Source: a virus. Taken from it: 25,187 nucleotides of DNA. The position numbers and the translations under genes were made by a program. Numbering within the stretch: the stretch's first letter is position 1; each line of letters opens with the position of its first letter. Location: the IMG/VR virus record IMGVR_UViG_3300025286_000129, positions 1 through 25,187 of that record; one strand, given 5' to 3'. Positions 7,631-15,497 of this stretch are shown piece by piece. The notes beneath the pieces are model-generated. The model saw only the letters and a program-made list of their open reading frames with translations. It was not told the origin of the DNA and searched no databases.

Positions 7631-8359
7631 ATGGCTAACGGATTTGCACAATACGGAACTGGATTGAATGTTGATCCAATGGATCGTGGTGCACCTAATT
7701 TTGGATTTCCCATTAGCACACCAGAAGCCTCGGAAGGCTTTGGGGGATTCGCAGGAGATGCTGCTGCTTTCCGTAGTCCATCCGAGGATTGGGCTAGACT
7801 ACAAACAAGGATGAGTCCCTTCTGGCAGGAACGTGCTCCTATGAACGATTTGATATCAAGGATGATGGGAAGGTATTACTTAGGAGCCCCGTATATATCA
7901 ACAGCAGAGAGGCCTAATCCGACTTTTGCGGATTACCTAACAAGATATACTAGTCCTGCTGCTGGTGCTACCGCCCCACCGGCGATGGCAAGTTTAGAAG
8001 ACTTACGAAGCCGGGCAAGGGAAGCAGCCCAAGCATCAACATTTGTAGGTGGACCGGATGCTTATGTAGCTGCGTCACAGAATCCAGAGGAATTGAGGAG
8101 AAGAGCCGTATATGCTAGTTTGTTTGGACAAGATGCAGCAAACCAAGCAGCAAATCAATTAGCGGTAGCTCAGACACTTGCGATGCAACGAGTAGATCCT
8201 GAAACTGGTAGGGCAGCGGGTACGTATCGAGGAAGAATGGGTGATGCCATACGGAGAGCGTTGCAAGGAGTTCAGCAGTATCGGACAGCGCAGGGAGCCC
8301 CAAGAGAAAGTTTTCTTGATTGGTACTTGGGTAAATACCATCCAAAAGCAACGACATAA
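7631..8359 (+). CDS. Motif-sharing virion-associated protein, 242 aa
   Basis: No known family is recognised. The N-terminus (residues 8-21) carries YGTGLNVDPMDRGA, the same motif found three times in the preceding protein. A second module, an aromatic helix followed by (P/A)xxSFxDYL, occurs twice: around 94-110 (PTFADYLTRY) and 223-238 (APRESFLDWYLGKY), and again in the next gene. The middle (118-215) is alanine-rich and helical. The gene is preceded by GGAAGGAT (from about 7617) and lies 39 bp after the previous stop. Sharing motifs with both neighbours suggests the three products bind a common partner, perhaps in the capsid interior. That is inference. Confidence 0.75.
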   Translation: MANGFAQYGTGLNVDPMDRGAPNFGFPISTPEASEGFGGFAGDAAAFRSPSEDWARLQTRMSPFWQERAPMNDLISRMMGRYYLGAPYISTAERPNPTFADYLTRYTSPAAGATAPPAMASLEDLRSRAREAAQASTFVGGPDAYVAASQNPEELRRRAVYASLFGQDAANQAANQLAVAQTLAMQRVDPETGRAAGTYRGRMGDAIRRALQGVQQYRTAQGAPRESFLDWYLGKYHPKATT

Positions 8360-8369
8360 GGAGTGAATG

Positions 8370-8702
8370 ATGCCAACTTTTAACGACTATAGCCCTGACT
8401 GGTGGCAGGAAGTTCTTAGAGGCTTCGAGCCAGCTCAGTATTACAGCTCCCCAGCAGGTATGCAATTCGGAAGAAGAAGTCCTCGTCGGCAACGGTATTT
8501 TCAGGATGCGTATGAGGATACACTGAAAGATTATTATCAACAGGCAGGGACTGCGATGAGGGGCGGACAGGCTCCAGCAAGTTTTATGGATTACCTGGAG
8601 ACCAACCCGTGGACAGCACGGTATTCATCTTTACCCCAGACATCTCGTGGGGTAACTGGTATGGCAGCTAATCCCAGAACGAGGTTTTTATTTAATTACT
8701 AA
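8370..8702 (+). CDS. Small aromatic-rich protein with SFxDYL module
   Basis: A 110-aa protein of unknown family, rich in Tyr, Trp, Phe and Arg. It begins with PTFNDYSPDWW and has APASFMDYLETN at about residues 68-79, matching modules in the 242-aa protein just upstream. ATG occurs twice (8367 and 8370); the AAGGAG at 8358-8363 is only 3 nt from the first and 6 nt from the second, so 8370 is preferred. The stop TAA shares its last base with the ATG of the next gene (8702), implying translational coupling. The role is unknown; context suggests the same virion complex as its neighbours. Confidence 0.7.
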   Translation: MPTFNDYSPDWWQEVLRGFEPAQYYSSPAGMQFGRRSPRRQRYFQDAYEDTLKDYYQQAGTAMRGGQAPASFMDYLETNPWTARYSSLPQTSRGVTGMAANPRTRFLFNY

Positions 8703-11700
8703 TGGGTAGATTAACTCCACAAGAAATCGAAGAATTAAGAAAGGAACAGTCAGGCGTTAAAGAGCCCGTAAAGACAACTGACGTTGGAGTTCCTGTAGAG
8801 AGCCGTGACAGAACAACTGGACGCGGCTTACCTAGTATGAAATGGTGGGGTTTGCCAGAGAAAGAATATTGGCCAGACCCAGACGATCTACCGAGCCTTG
8901 GGGAGATTTGGTATACAGGAGAGCGTTTTGCAGGATTAGGTCTTGGAACAGTAATGGCTGATACGCGCAAATATCCTGGAGCATTCAGAGCGTTTAGGGA
9001 TCACGCTAGTAGGGGTGATTGGGACGCTGCAATCGAGGCGTATCAGGACGAGCTGGATATGCCCAAGTATTACTGGGGAGCTTCCGAGGTAATAGCACCC
9101 ATCATTCTTACAGGTGGTCTTGCGGGGGCGGGGAAAGGACTTATGTCTGCCGCTCCGAAACTTGCAACAACTCTCGGAAGGTTTTTACCTGCCACCCGTG
9201 GTGGTGTTAGGGCAATACGTGGTATAGAGACAGGATTAAGAGGGATAGGCAAGGGGCTTAGGGCTCCTTGGCAAGCAGAAGAAGCAGTAGCTAGGGCGGC
9301 TTTGAGAGGGCTAACATATCCTTTCCGAAAAGGAGCCTCTTTGCTAGGCAGACGAACCGGAGCAGAAGTAGGGCAGCAAGCCGTAGGCGATATGCCCGTT
9401 GAAGATGTTATTAAGGCTGATGAAATCCTTGGCTCACCTCAACCCCCCGAACTCGGATTTTATGCCCAGATACACAGACAAAGACAAAATGCGATACGTG
9501 CCTTAGAGAATGAATATACAAAAGCAAAGGAACGATTATTGCCATGGAGGGAACAGCCGTTAGCGCAACAAAAACCTCGTATGCGAGAAGATATAATGCG
9601 GGACCGTGAGTTCGTTGAAACATTTGATGAGCGGCTTGCTTCTGCAAAAGCAGACGAGAGAGCTGCAAGAGAGGCAATGGAAACTTATAGCGACCCACCA
9701 GATATCCAGTTATCCATTCGTCAGACATCCCGGGTCGATGACCTAACACGAGGAAAGAAGCCACCAAAGCGTGCCACAAGAGCCGAGGCTGAACGTGGTC
9801 CGTCTGAGATTAACTTAGATTTCATGGCAGGATTTGAAGCGGCTCCAAAGCTAGGATGGTGGAGCGGTAAGGTTAATGCACTACACGAAATAACCAAAGG
9901 TTTGTTGGGCTCGAAAAGACGCACTGCTGTAGAAGGTGTGATAGAAACATACAAGAGAGTACAGAAAGATATTGTGTCCAAAGCAGAGAGTGCTGCGAAC
10001 ATCGTAAGAATATTTGTTAGGAAAGGAATGCAGGACAACTTCAAAGTAGATCCCGAGACAGGACATATCCTAGACGATGCACTCCAGAACAGGGTGAGGA
10101 TATGGTTTAAGGATGCTGAGGCAGTACTGCAATCGCCGACGATACCGGACATAGCAGCACGGTACGATGTATATGCACGGTTCCTTACTGCGGGACAAAA
10201 AGTCTTTATACGTGCAATCCGACATATTCTTGAAGACGGAACCACGTGGGAAGTGGGAGGAACCAAGCTTAGTATGCCTGGATATAACAGGGTGCTTAGG
10301 GAGAATATGCCTGGGTTTGCCCCAGAGCGTATACGACCCGATATAACGGGTAATGGGTTCTATATAACAAGAGGAGCAGTCAAGATTGGGAATGAAGTAG
10401 TAACCAGTATTGCGGACGAACTAGAGAAGATGGTAACGCTTGGAAAGAAACGTATGCCAGGTAAAATCGCTGCCGAGCAAAGGGCAACGATGCCCGTTAT
10501 GGGCAAGCTGGTCGATGCCCAAGGCAAGGTTATTCCTCACGTTGACACTAAAGGAAGAATAATTAAGTATGAGTCTTTCGACAAAACGATGGAGGATTTT
10601 ATCAAGGGTGTTGCCAACAGGGTTACTGGCTACAGGGTCAAAACAAGGGTAAAAGCACTTGCTGAAAAACACATAGGCACGGCAAGGATCAAAAAGGAGA
10701 TAATAGAAAAGGGGATAATAGAAGGGGTAGAAGATGCTGATGATGCTTTGGCGGCTGCGATAAACCGTGAGTTCAGCAGGTCACTAGGGGAAGCAGCAGC
10801 AAACCTCCCCGTAATCAGGAATATTAACAACATGTATCGTGGGATTAAAGCGAACGGTGATCTGTCTGCTCTCAGTATACAAGGGCATCTTGCAATGACC
10901 AGAGCCCCTAAACAATGGGTGCAAGCAACGAATGTAATATTCAAATCTCTTGCGGCAACCATGAAGGGGGGACTGCCTGGAGGTCGGGCAAGGGGACAAG
11001 AACTTGTTGACGAAGCCATGGAAGTGTTTAACGTAGACGCAGTAAAAAATAATCGTCTTGTTTCCCGAGTATGGGCATATTTTGGATTGCGTGTAGGTGG
11101 CACTTCCGTAGAGACAGCACTCCCAGGAGTCGAAAGGTTGTTGGGACAGGCAGGAAAGGGATTCCGTGGAAGAGTCGCTGCTGGAGCTAGGGGAATAGGC
11201 GGAGCGTTCCAACTAAGTAACCGTCTGTACGGGGCTTGGGGTGATGTGTTGCGTCTGCGATGGGCAGACGAACTACTAAGACAGGAACTTGCCAAGGGTA
11301 GAACAATTCAGGAACTGGCTGATTCAGGTGACTTAAACCAAATAGCAAATGCCACAAACAGATTGACCGGGTGGTCAAATAAGCGATTTGGTGGTGACAT
11401 CGGTGAGCTATCAATGTTTGCAGCAAGGTTCTTCCAGGCACGACTCGAAACATTTGGTCGGTCCTTAGTTGGGGCAAGCCAGTTGAGGCTACCGACATGG
11501 GCAGCACTGGGAGCTATTGGGCGAACAAGGGTGAACGTGCCATTCCGAGGAAGACCGATGATAGAATCTGATGTGCTTACAAGTATCGGAAGGAAACAGA
11601 CGATAGAAAACAGGGAAGCACTGCAATCAATTATTCGTATGATTGGATTGAGTATGTTCGCAACAGAGTTCGCAAACGCCATGCTGGGCAACGAGACAGA

Positions 11701-13279
11701 CCACAGGCCGATTGTGGATGGGAAAATAAACTCGAACTTCTACACTGTACGAATGGGTGGACGAGACTTCTCATTCTTTGGTCCGGCAATTGGTTTGGTC
11801 AGAGCTATAGGTACACTTGGGATAGGGATAACAGAAGACCCATCTCCACGGGGAGTCGCTAAGGCAATGGCTGCGGCATCAAAGGGTCTTGGTGGTGGTG
11901 TGGTACGTCTGGTATGGGACAATGTGACAGGTTATGGATTTACGGGAGATCCAGCCCCAATAGGAGTTTTCAGGGAAGACCCTGAAATAGGCAGAGTGTC
12001 TGACCCCAGGAATTTATCAGAGGCGTTGGATATTCTCCAATATGTTGGTGAACTAGCAATACCAATCGCACCTGGTGCGGTAGGTGGGGAACTATTTGAA
12101 GGAGTTAAATCCGCTAGGGAAGGGGACTGGGGACGTGTTGCTGGAGCAGGGTTAGCGTCAGTGGGTGAAGTAGCCGGAGTAAGGGTAACCCGTATTACGA
12201 GGAAAGAGGAAGCGGAGGAACTCTCTCAAGAGAAATATGGTGTGCCTTATGAGTCTCTCACTTATCAGGTGCAAGATGAAATAGATGATCTTCTAACGGA
12301 ACGGATGGGCGAGGATACCTACGGTGGGCCAAAGGAATACCTCCACAAACGGAGAGAGAAAGCTGATGATAAACTGATAGAGAGAACTCAGGAAATCTCA
12401 AATGAATGGCTGTCTGGATCACCTGCGGGCACAGGTTATCATCCGCCTGCAGCGAGAAAGCTGCTTAATGAGGCAAAAGCAGTGCATCGTCGCACAAACT
12501 ATGGTGAGCAATGGAGTGAAGAAAAGGGGCGCATGACTGGTGGGATACTGGAGCAGCTATATGATAGAGATGAGGAGAAAGAGGTTCCTGAGCAAGGTAC
12601 TAGGGAGTATCGGATATGGCAATACGGCCAGACATTTGTCGACGCTACTGATAAGCAAACAGGAGAACTGGATTTCGACAAGCTGAACAAATTGCAAGGT
12701 AGATTCTGGGCAAGCCTGAGATACAGATTTGATCCAACAACAGGACGAAGGGTTAATGAAGTAGATGAAATGCTGGAAAGTATTAGGCTAATGGAAGGGG
12801 ATTATGATCCGAGAATGCAATACCTTGTGGACGCTGGACGTTATGCAGGAAGCCTGAGGCTTAACGTGAAAGGGGAAACTGTTGGTTACTATGACCTTGA
12901 GAATCACAAGAAGGTCGAGGATTATATTGTAGACAGAACTAAAGCGCATGATGTAAGCAGAGCGGCCATTCGAGCGTATCTGAAGAAAGGATACGAAGAG
13001 CGTAAAGCAGCCCGAAAGAGTAAGCAGGGAGAACGTATCGGGAAAGTACTGGCTATCGCATCGAGTGAGGGCGGCATCTTGTGGACGCTACGAGATGAGT
13101 TTGTTAAAAGGGCTCCTGAAGAGTGGAGATTGGCTATGTTTGAGGCGGGTTATCGTTACCAGGGCAAGACGGGCGAGAAGGGCTATGAGTATGCCATGTT
13201 TAAAAGGATAAGGGCAGGCACACCCCATCCTAGGCTAGACTATAAAAGACTGTATAGGGGTACGCTAATTGGACAATAA
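8702..13279 (+). CDS. Giant internal virion / ejection-type protein (1525 aa)
   Basis: The largest gene in the window. The product is long, helical and rich in Arg, Lys, Glu and Ala, as expected for proteins packed in the head and ejected with DNA. It starts GRLTPQEIEEL, sharing LTPE-type sequence with the 925-aa protein. A hydrophobic Gly/Ala-rich segment lies at about 125-150, followed by basic Gly/Arg helices to about 220. Around residues 720-940 the order DLSALSIQGHLAM, then SGDLNQIANATNRLTGW, then FAARFFQARLETF resembles the 'large polyvalent protein associated' type of domain seen in many phage ejection proteins (from memory). Hydrophobic segments recur at about 977-997 and 1023-1043. 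No lytic transglycosylase or peptidase motif was seen. Role by size, composition and context. Confidence 0.78.
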   Translation: MGRLTPQEIEELRKEQSGVKEPVKTTDVGVPVESRDRTTGRGLPSMKWWGLPEKEYWPDPDDLPSLGEIWYTGERFAGLGLGTVMADTRKYPGAFRAFRDHASRGDWDAAIEAYQDELDMPKYYWGASEVIAPIILTGGLAGAGKGLMSAAPKLATTLGRFLPATRGGVRAIRGIETGLRGIGKGLRAPWQAEEAVARAALRGLTYPFRKGASLLGRRTGAEVGQQAVGDMPVEDVIKADEILGSPQPPELGFYAQIHRQRQNAIRALENEYTKAKERLLPWREQPLAQQKPRMREDIMRDREFVETFDERLASAKADERAAREAMETYSDPPDIQLSIRQTSRVDDLTRGKKPPKRATRAEAERGPSEINLDFMAGFEAAPKLGWWSGKVNALHEITKGLLGSKRRTAVEGVIETYKRVQKDIVSKAESAANIVRIFVRKGMQDNFKVDPETGHILDDALQNRVRIWFKDAEAVLQSPTIPDIAARYDVYARFLTAGQKVFIRAIRHILEDGTTWEVGGTKLSMPGYNRVLRENMPGFAPERIRPDITGNGFYITRGAVKIGNEVVTSIADELEKMVTLGKKRMPGKIAAEQRATMPVMGKLVDAQGKVIPHVDTKGRIIKYESFDKTMEDFIKGVANRVTGYRVKTRVKALAEKHIGTARIKKEIIEKGIIEGVEDADDALAAAINREFSRSLGEAAANLPVIRNINNMYRGIKANGDLSALSIQGHLAMTRAPKQWVQATNVIFKSLAATMKGGLPGGRARGQELVDEAMEVFNVDAVKNNRLVSRVWAYFGLRVGGTSVETALPGVERLLGQAGKGFRGRVAAGARGIGGAFQLSNRLYGAWGDVLRLRWADELLRQELAKGRTIQELADSGDLNQIANATNRLTGWSNKRFGGDIGELSMFAARFFQARLETFGRSLVGASQLRLPTWAALGAIGRTRVNVPFRGRPMIESDVLTSIGRKQTIENREALQSIIRMIGLSMFATEFANAMLGNETDHRPIVDGKINSNFYTVRMGGRDFSFFGPAIGLVRAIGTLGIGITEDPSPRGVAKAMAAASKGLGGGVVRLVWDNVTGYGFTGDPAPIGVFREDPEIGRVSDPRNLSEALDILQYVGELAIPIAPGAVGGELFEGVKSAREGDWGRVAGAGLASVGEVAGVRVTRITRKEEAEELSQEKYGVPYESLTYQVQDEIDDLLTERMGEDTYGGPKEYLHKRREKADDKLIERTQEISNEWLSGSPAGTGYHPPAARKLLNEAKAVHRRTNYGEQWSEEKGRMTGGILEQLYDRDEEKEVPEQGTREYRIWQYGQTFVDATDKQTGELDFDKLNKLQGRFWASLRYRFDPTTGRRVNEVDEMLESIRLMEGDYDPRMQYLVDAGRYAGSLRLNVKGETVGYYDLENHKKVEDYIVDRTKAHDVSRAAIRAYLKKGYEERKAARKSKQGERIGKVLAIASSEGGILWTLRDEFVKRAPEEWRLAMFEAGYRYQGKTGEKGYEYAMFKRIRAGTPHPRLDYKRLYRGTLIGQ

Positions 13280-13349
13280 CATATAATACTTGGTATTGTA
13301 TAATAAGGGTAATAGTTGTATATATATTTAGGAAAAGGAGACATAAAGT
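13280..13349 (+). promoter_or_regulatory. Candidate promoter ahead of scaffold and capsid genes
   Basis: This 70-bp gap is one of few in the operon. It contains two exact TATAAT hexamers, at 13282-13287 and 13299-13304, the second preceded directly by TG. No good -35 is at the right distance (TTGGAC at 13269-13274 is misplaced), so a sigma-70 promoter would be -10 driven or activator dependent. AATAC-TTG-GTATT forms a weak hairpin. A strong AAGGAG precedes the scaffold ATG. A booster promoter before the capsid genes makes biological sense but is unproven. Confidence 0.3.
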
Positions 13350-14123
13350 ATGGTAACGCCAACGGAACCACAGGAAGTAGAAGAAGTCGTACAGGAACAA
13401 GAGGTCGAGACTCCTGAAGTAGAAACAATAGAAACACAGGAATCGACTGATGGTGAAGGAGCTGTAGCACCAGAGGGATCTCCTTCTGGCGATGCTCCAG
13501 TGGTTACTGATGTTGTGCCTAGTGAACCAGAGGCAGTGCAGGTTCCTGCACAGCAGCCGGTGGCACAGGTTGACGAGCAGACGCAGAAGGCGATAGACGA
13601 ACTCCAACAGCGTAGAGAAGCTGACGTAAAGCGTGAATGGGAAGAGGCTGTTGGTAAGAAGGCTCGTTCATATGAACGACAACTTAATGATGCTGGCTAT
13701 ATGCCGGAACAGTCCAGAGATCAGGCCAGACGGTATATCCAACAGGAACAAAGGTTCCGAAAACAGGAAAAGGAAACCTCCGATATGCTTGGTTACGTCG
13801 AAGGACGACAGGCAGCGGCGGTTCATTATATGAAGAAGCATGGGCTGGCAAACCAGCAAATGCTTGATGATTTAATAGCTCTCCAAAGGACAACCTCTCC
13901 AGATGCGATGGAAAGAGAAGCGAATCGCATGAAGCGGGAGAGAGCCCTTCTTGCAGAGAATGCACGGTTGAAGCAGGGACGTGTTGCTCCGCAGACTTTC
14001 GACAATAGTCAGGGATCGGCAGAGGTCACGACCAATCAGGATAGATTGCTTGAGGCATACATTAATGGAGACAGGTCGGAAGCAGCGGTAAAGGCTGCAA
14101 GATTCTTAACACTTGGAACGTAA
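13350..14123 (+). CDS. Capsid scaffolding protein
   Basis: A 257-aa protein directly upstream of the major capsid gene, the usual position for a scaffold that guides prohead assembly and then leaves. The first 75 residues are very acidic and Pro/Val/Glu-rich (VEEVVQEQEVETPEVE and similar), hence probably disordered. Residues about 75-225 are charged and helical with coiled-coil character (QKAIDELQQRREADVKREWE; EREANRMKRERALLAENARL). The short C-terminus (YINGDRSEAAVKAARFL) could be the coat-binding helix. The length is normal for scaffolds. The ATG follows AAGGAG at good spacing. No protease motif is seen, so it is probably not a scaffold-protease fusion. Confidence 0.82.
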   Translation: MVTPTEPQEVEEVVQEQEVETPEVETIETQESTDGEGAVAPEGSPSGDAPVVTDVVPSEPEAVQVPAQQPVAQVDEQTQKAIDELQQRREADVKREWEEAVGKKARSYERQLNDAGYMPEQSRDQARRYIQQEQRFRKQEKETSDMLGYVEGRQAAAVHYMKKHGLANQQMLDDLIALQRTTSPDAMEREANRMKRERALLAENARLKQGRVAPQTFDNSQGSAEVTTNQDRLLEAYINGDRSEAAVKAARFLTLGT

Positions 14124-14141
14124 ACGTAAAGGAGATTTATT

Positions 14142-15017
14142 ATGGCACAAACAGCCACAACTGGTAATTTAGAAAACGCATCGAAAATCATCATATCGAC
14201 GGCACGATACACCGAGGAGCATAACGCTCCTGCTTTGGCTCTTATTGAGGCATTCACCCTACCCAAGGGTACAAAGCAGGTTACTGTTCCCAAGGTAGGG
14301 CAGATGACAATGTCAGACCTCACTGATGGTCAAGACATTATTGATGAAGAAGATATAGGAATGACCACGGTTGACCTGACAGCATCTGAGGTCGGGGCAA
14401 AGGTTATTCTGACAGACAAACTTCTTCGTGAACAAGTCAACAATGTCTTTACCATGATCGGTAAACAGTTAGGCGATGGTATGGCAAGGAAGAAGGATAC
14501 AGATGTACACGCCCTCTACACCAACCTGAACGGTGGTACTAAACTGGGTGCTGCAACAAAGTTTATGAAAGCATCCAACTTACAGGGAGTCATTGCTTAC
14601 GCAAAGGCAAACAAGTTTGGAAGCCAGCTTTACATTCTTCACCACCCCAACGCCGTTGCATACCTTTCCAAGGAAGCCGCAACAGTGGCCTCCGCAGTAA
14701 CCAACGGTATTCCTCATGGATGGTCTGAAGACCTCCTGAAGAATTTTTGGAGTGGCCTGAGACCAATGAACAATGTTCCTATCTTTGAGGATGGAAACCT
14801 TTCGGTAGATGCCAGTGACGATGCTATTGGGGTAATTGCTGACAAGGGAGCAATGGCATACTTACAAAGTGTAGCTACCCGACAAGAGCGACAGAGAGAT
14901 GCTTCTCTCAGGGCATGGGAAGTGGTTATGACAGCAGACTACGGTGTATTTGAACTTGATGATTCCCGTGGTGCTGGTGTTACTTTTGATGCATCAGCTT
15001 TGGCAACTAATAACTAA
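14142..15017 (+). CDS. Major capsid protein (HK97-fold type)
   Basis: A 291-aa protein that would form the icosahedral shell. It follows the scaffold gene by 18 bp with a strong AAGGAG. The N-terminal arm (1-30) leads into FTLPKGTKQVTVPKVGQM (38-55), an E-loop-like acidic stretch (DLTDGQDIIDEEDIG, 59-73) and a spine-helix segment (KLLREQVNNVFTMIGKQLGDG, about 93-113). The axial-domain part includes YILHHPNAVAYL (164-175), NVPIFEDGN (211-219) and a terminal beta strand EVVMTADYGVFEL (260-272). This order of elements is characteristic of HK97-like coats. No N-terminal delta domain or protease is evident, which agrees with a separate scaffold. Confidence 0.88.
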   Translation: MAQTATTGNLENASKIIISTARYTEEHNAPALALIEAFTLPKGTKQVTVPKVGQMTMSDLTDGQDIIDEEDIGMTTVDLTASEVGAKVILTDKLLREQVNNVFTMIGKQLGDGMARKKDTDVHALYTNLNGGTKLGAATKFMKASNLQGVIAYAKANKFGSQLYILHHPNAVAYLSKEAATVASAVTNGIPHGWSEDLLKNFWSGLRPMNNVPIFEDGNLSVDASDDAIGVIADKGAMAYLQSVATRQERQRDASLRAWEVVMTADYGVFELDDSRGAGVTFDASALATNN

Positions 15018-15034
15018 TAGCTAGGAGAATAATT

Positions 15035-15415
15035 TTGGCAATAGGAATGCAGGAATATAATAAGATAAAAAATGAATTAACAGGATTAGGCTACTCAATG
15101 CGTTATGTCGATGAGTGGCAGCCAAAAACTAGACTCTATAGGCATAAAGCAGCTTATAATGTGGAGGGTGTTCTCACGGACGAGGTAGGGACATACACTG
15201 ATAATGTTCCCGGTGACCCCAGATACCTTTTGCGAAAGGCAAAAATAGGAATGTTTGGGTTCCCTCCGAGTGAGTCATGCACATGTAAGTGGTGCAAGGA
15301 AGACAATCGAACTCAGGTAGCGGCCAAGACTGAAGTGGTCGAAGCCGCACCTGAGTCTGCTAAGACAGGAACAGGAACAGGGAAGAGGCGAATGGGGCCG
15401 TATTATGAGCCCTAG
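15035..15415 (+). CDS. Unknown post-capsid protein with CxCxxC cluster
   Basis: A 126-aa product with no recognised family. Translation most likely begins at TTG 15035, because AGGAG (15023-15027) sits 7 nt upstream; the next in-frame ATG (15047) would be 19 nt away. The body is basic and aromatic (YSMRYVDEWQPKTRLYRHKAAY), and SCTCKWCKED (residues 81-90) has three cysteines at C82, C84 and C87 that could bind metal with a fourth ligand. The tail is low complexity (TGTGTGKRR). Its position directly after the coat gene suggests a head accessory or a conserved non-structural role; neither can be shown. Confidence 0.7.
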   Translation: MAIGMQEYNKIKNELTGLGYSMRYVDEWQPKTRLYRHKAAYNVEGVLTDEVGTYTDNVPGDPRYLLRKAKIGMFGFPPSESCTCKWCKEDNRTQVAAKTEVVEAAPESAKTGTGTGKRRMGPYYEP

Positions 15416-15497
15416 TCAGGTGTAACGAAGGCCGTGCCTGAAAAAAATCTAATAACGGCGTTCGCAGGACTTAGAGCCTGTAAAAAGGAGAATTATA
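15416..15497 (+). other. Structured intergenic gap with inverted repeats
   Basis: CGAAGGCCGT (15426-15435) pairs with ACGGCGTTCG (15455-15464) with a single mismatch, enclosing a loop that includes an A7 run. A second, smaller inverted repeat, CAGG-A-CT/AG-CCTG, lies at 15465-15480. There is no T-tract on the + strand, so neither looks like a simple terminator. The AAAAAGGAG ribosome binding site for the decoration-like gene follows immediately. This might be an mRNA-stabilising or processing hairpin between capsid genes. Confidence 0.5.

Noticed and set aside
9110-9150. P-loop-like GGLAGAGKG in the 1525-aa protein
   Set aside because: The spacing does not give a proper GxxxxGK(S/T): the Lys is followed by Gly, no Walker B partner follows, and the context is a hydrophobic Gly/Ala helix.
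10630-11295. 221-codon open frame on the - strand inside the 1525-aa gene
   Set aside because: Antisense shadow: composition is Ser/Pro/Ala/Arg-rich with no recognisable domain, and the + strand gene is continuous and plausible.
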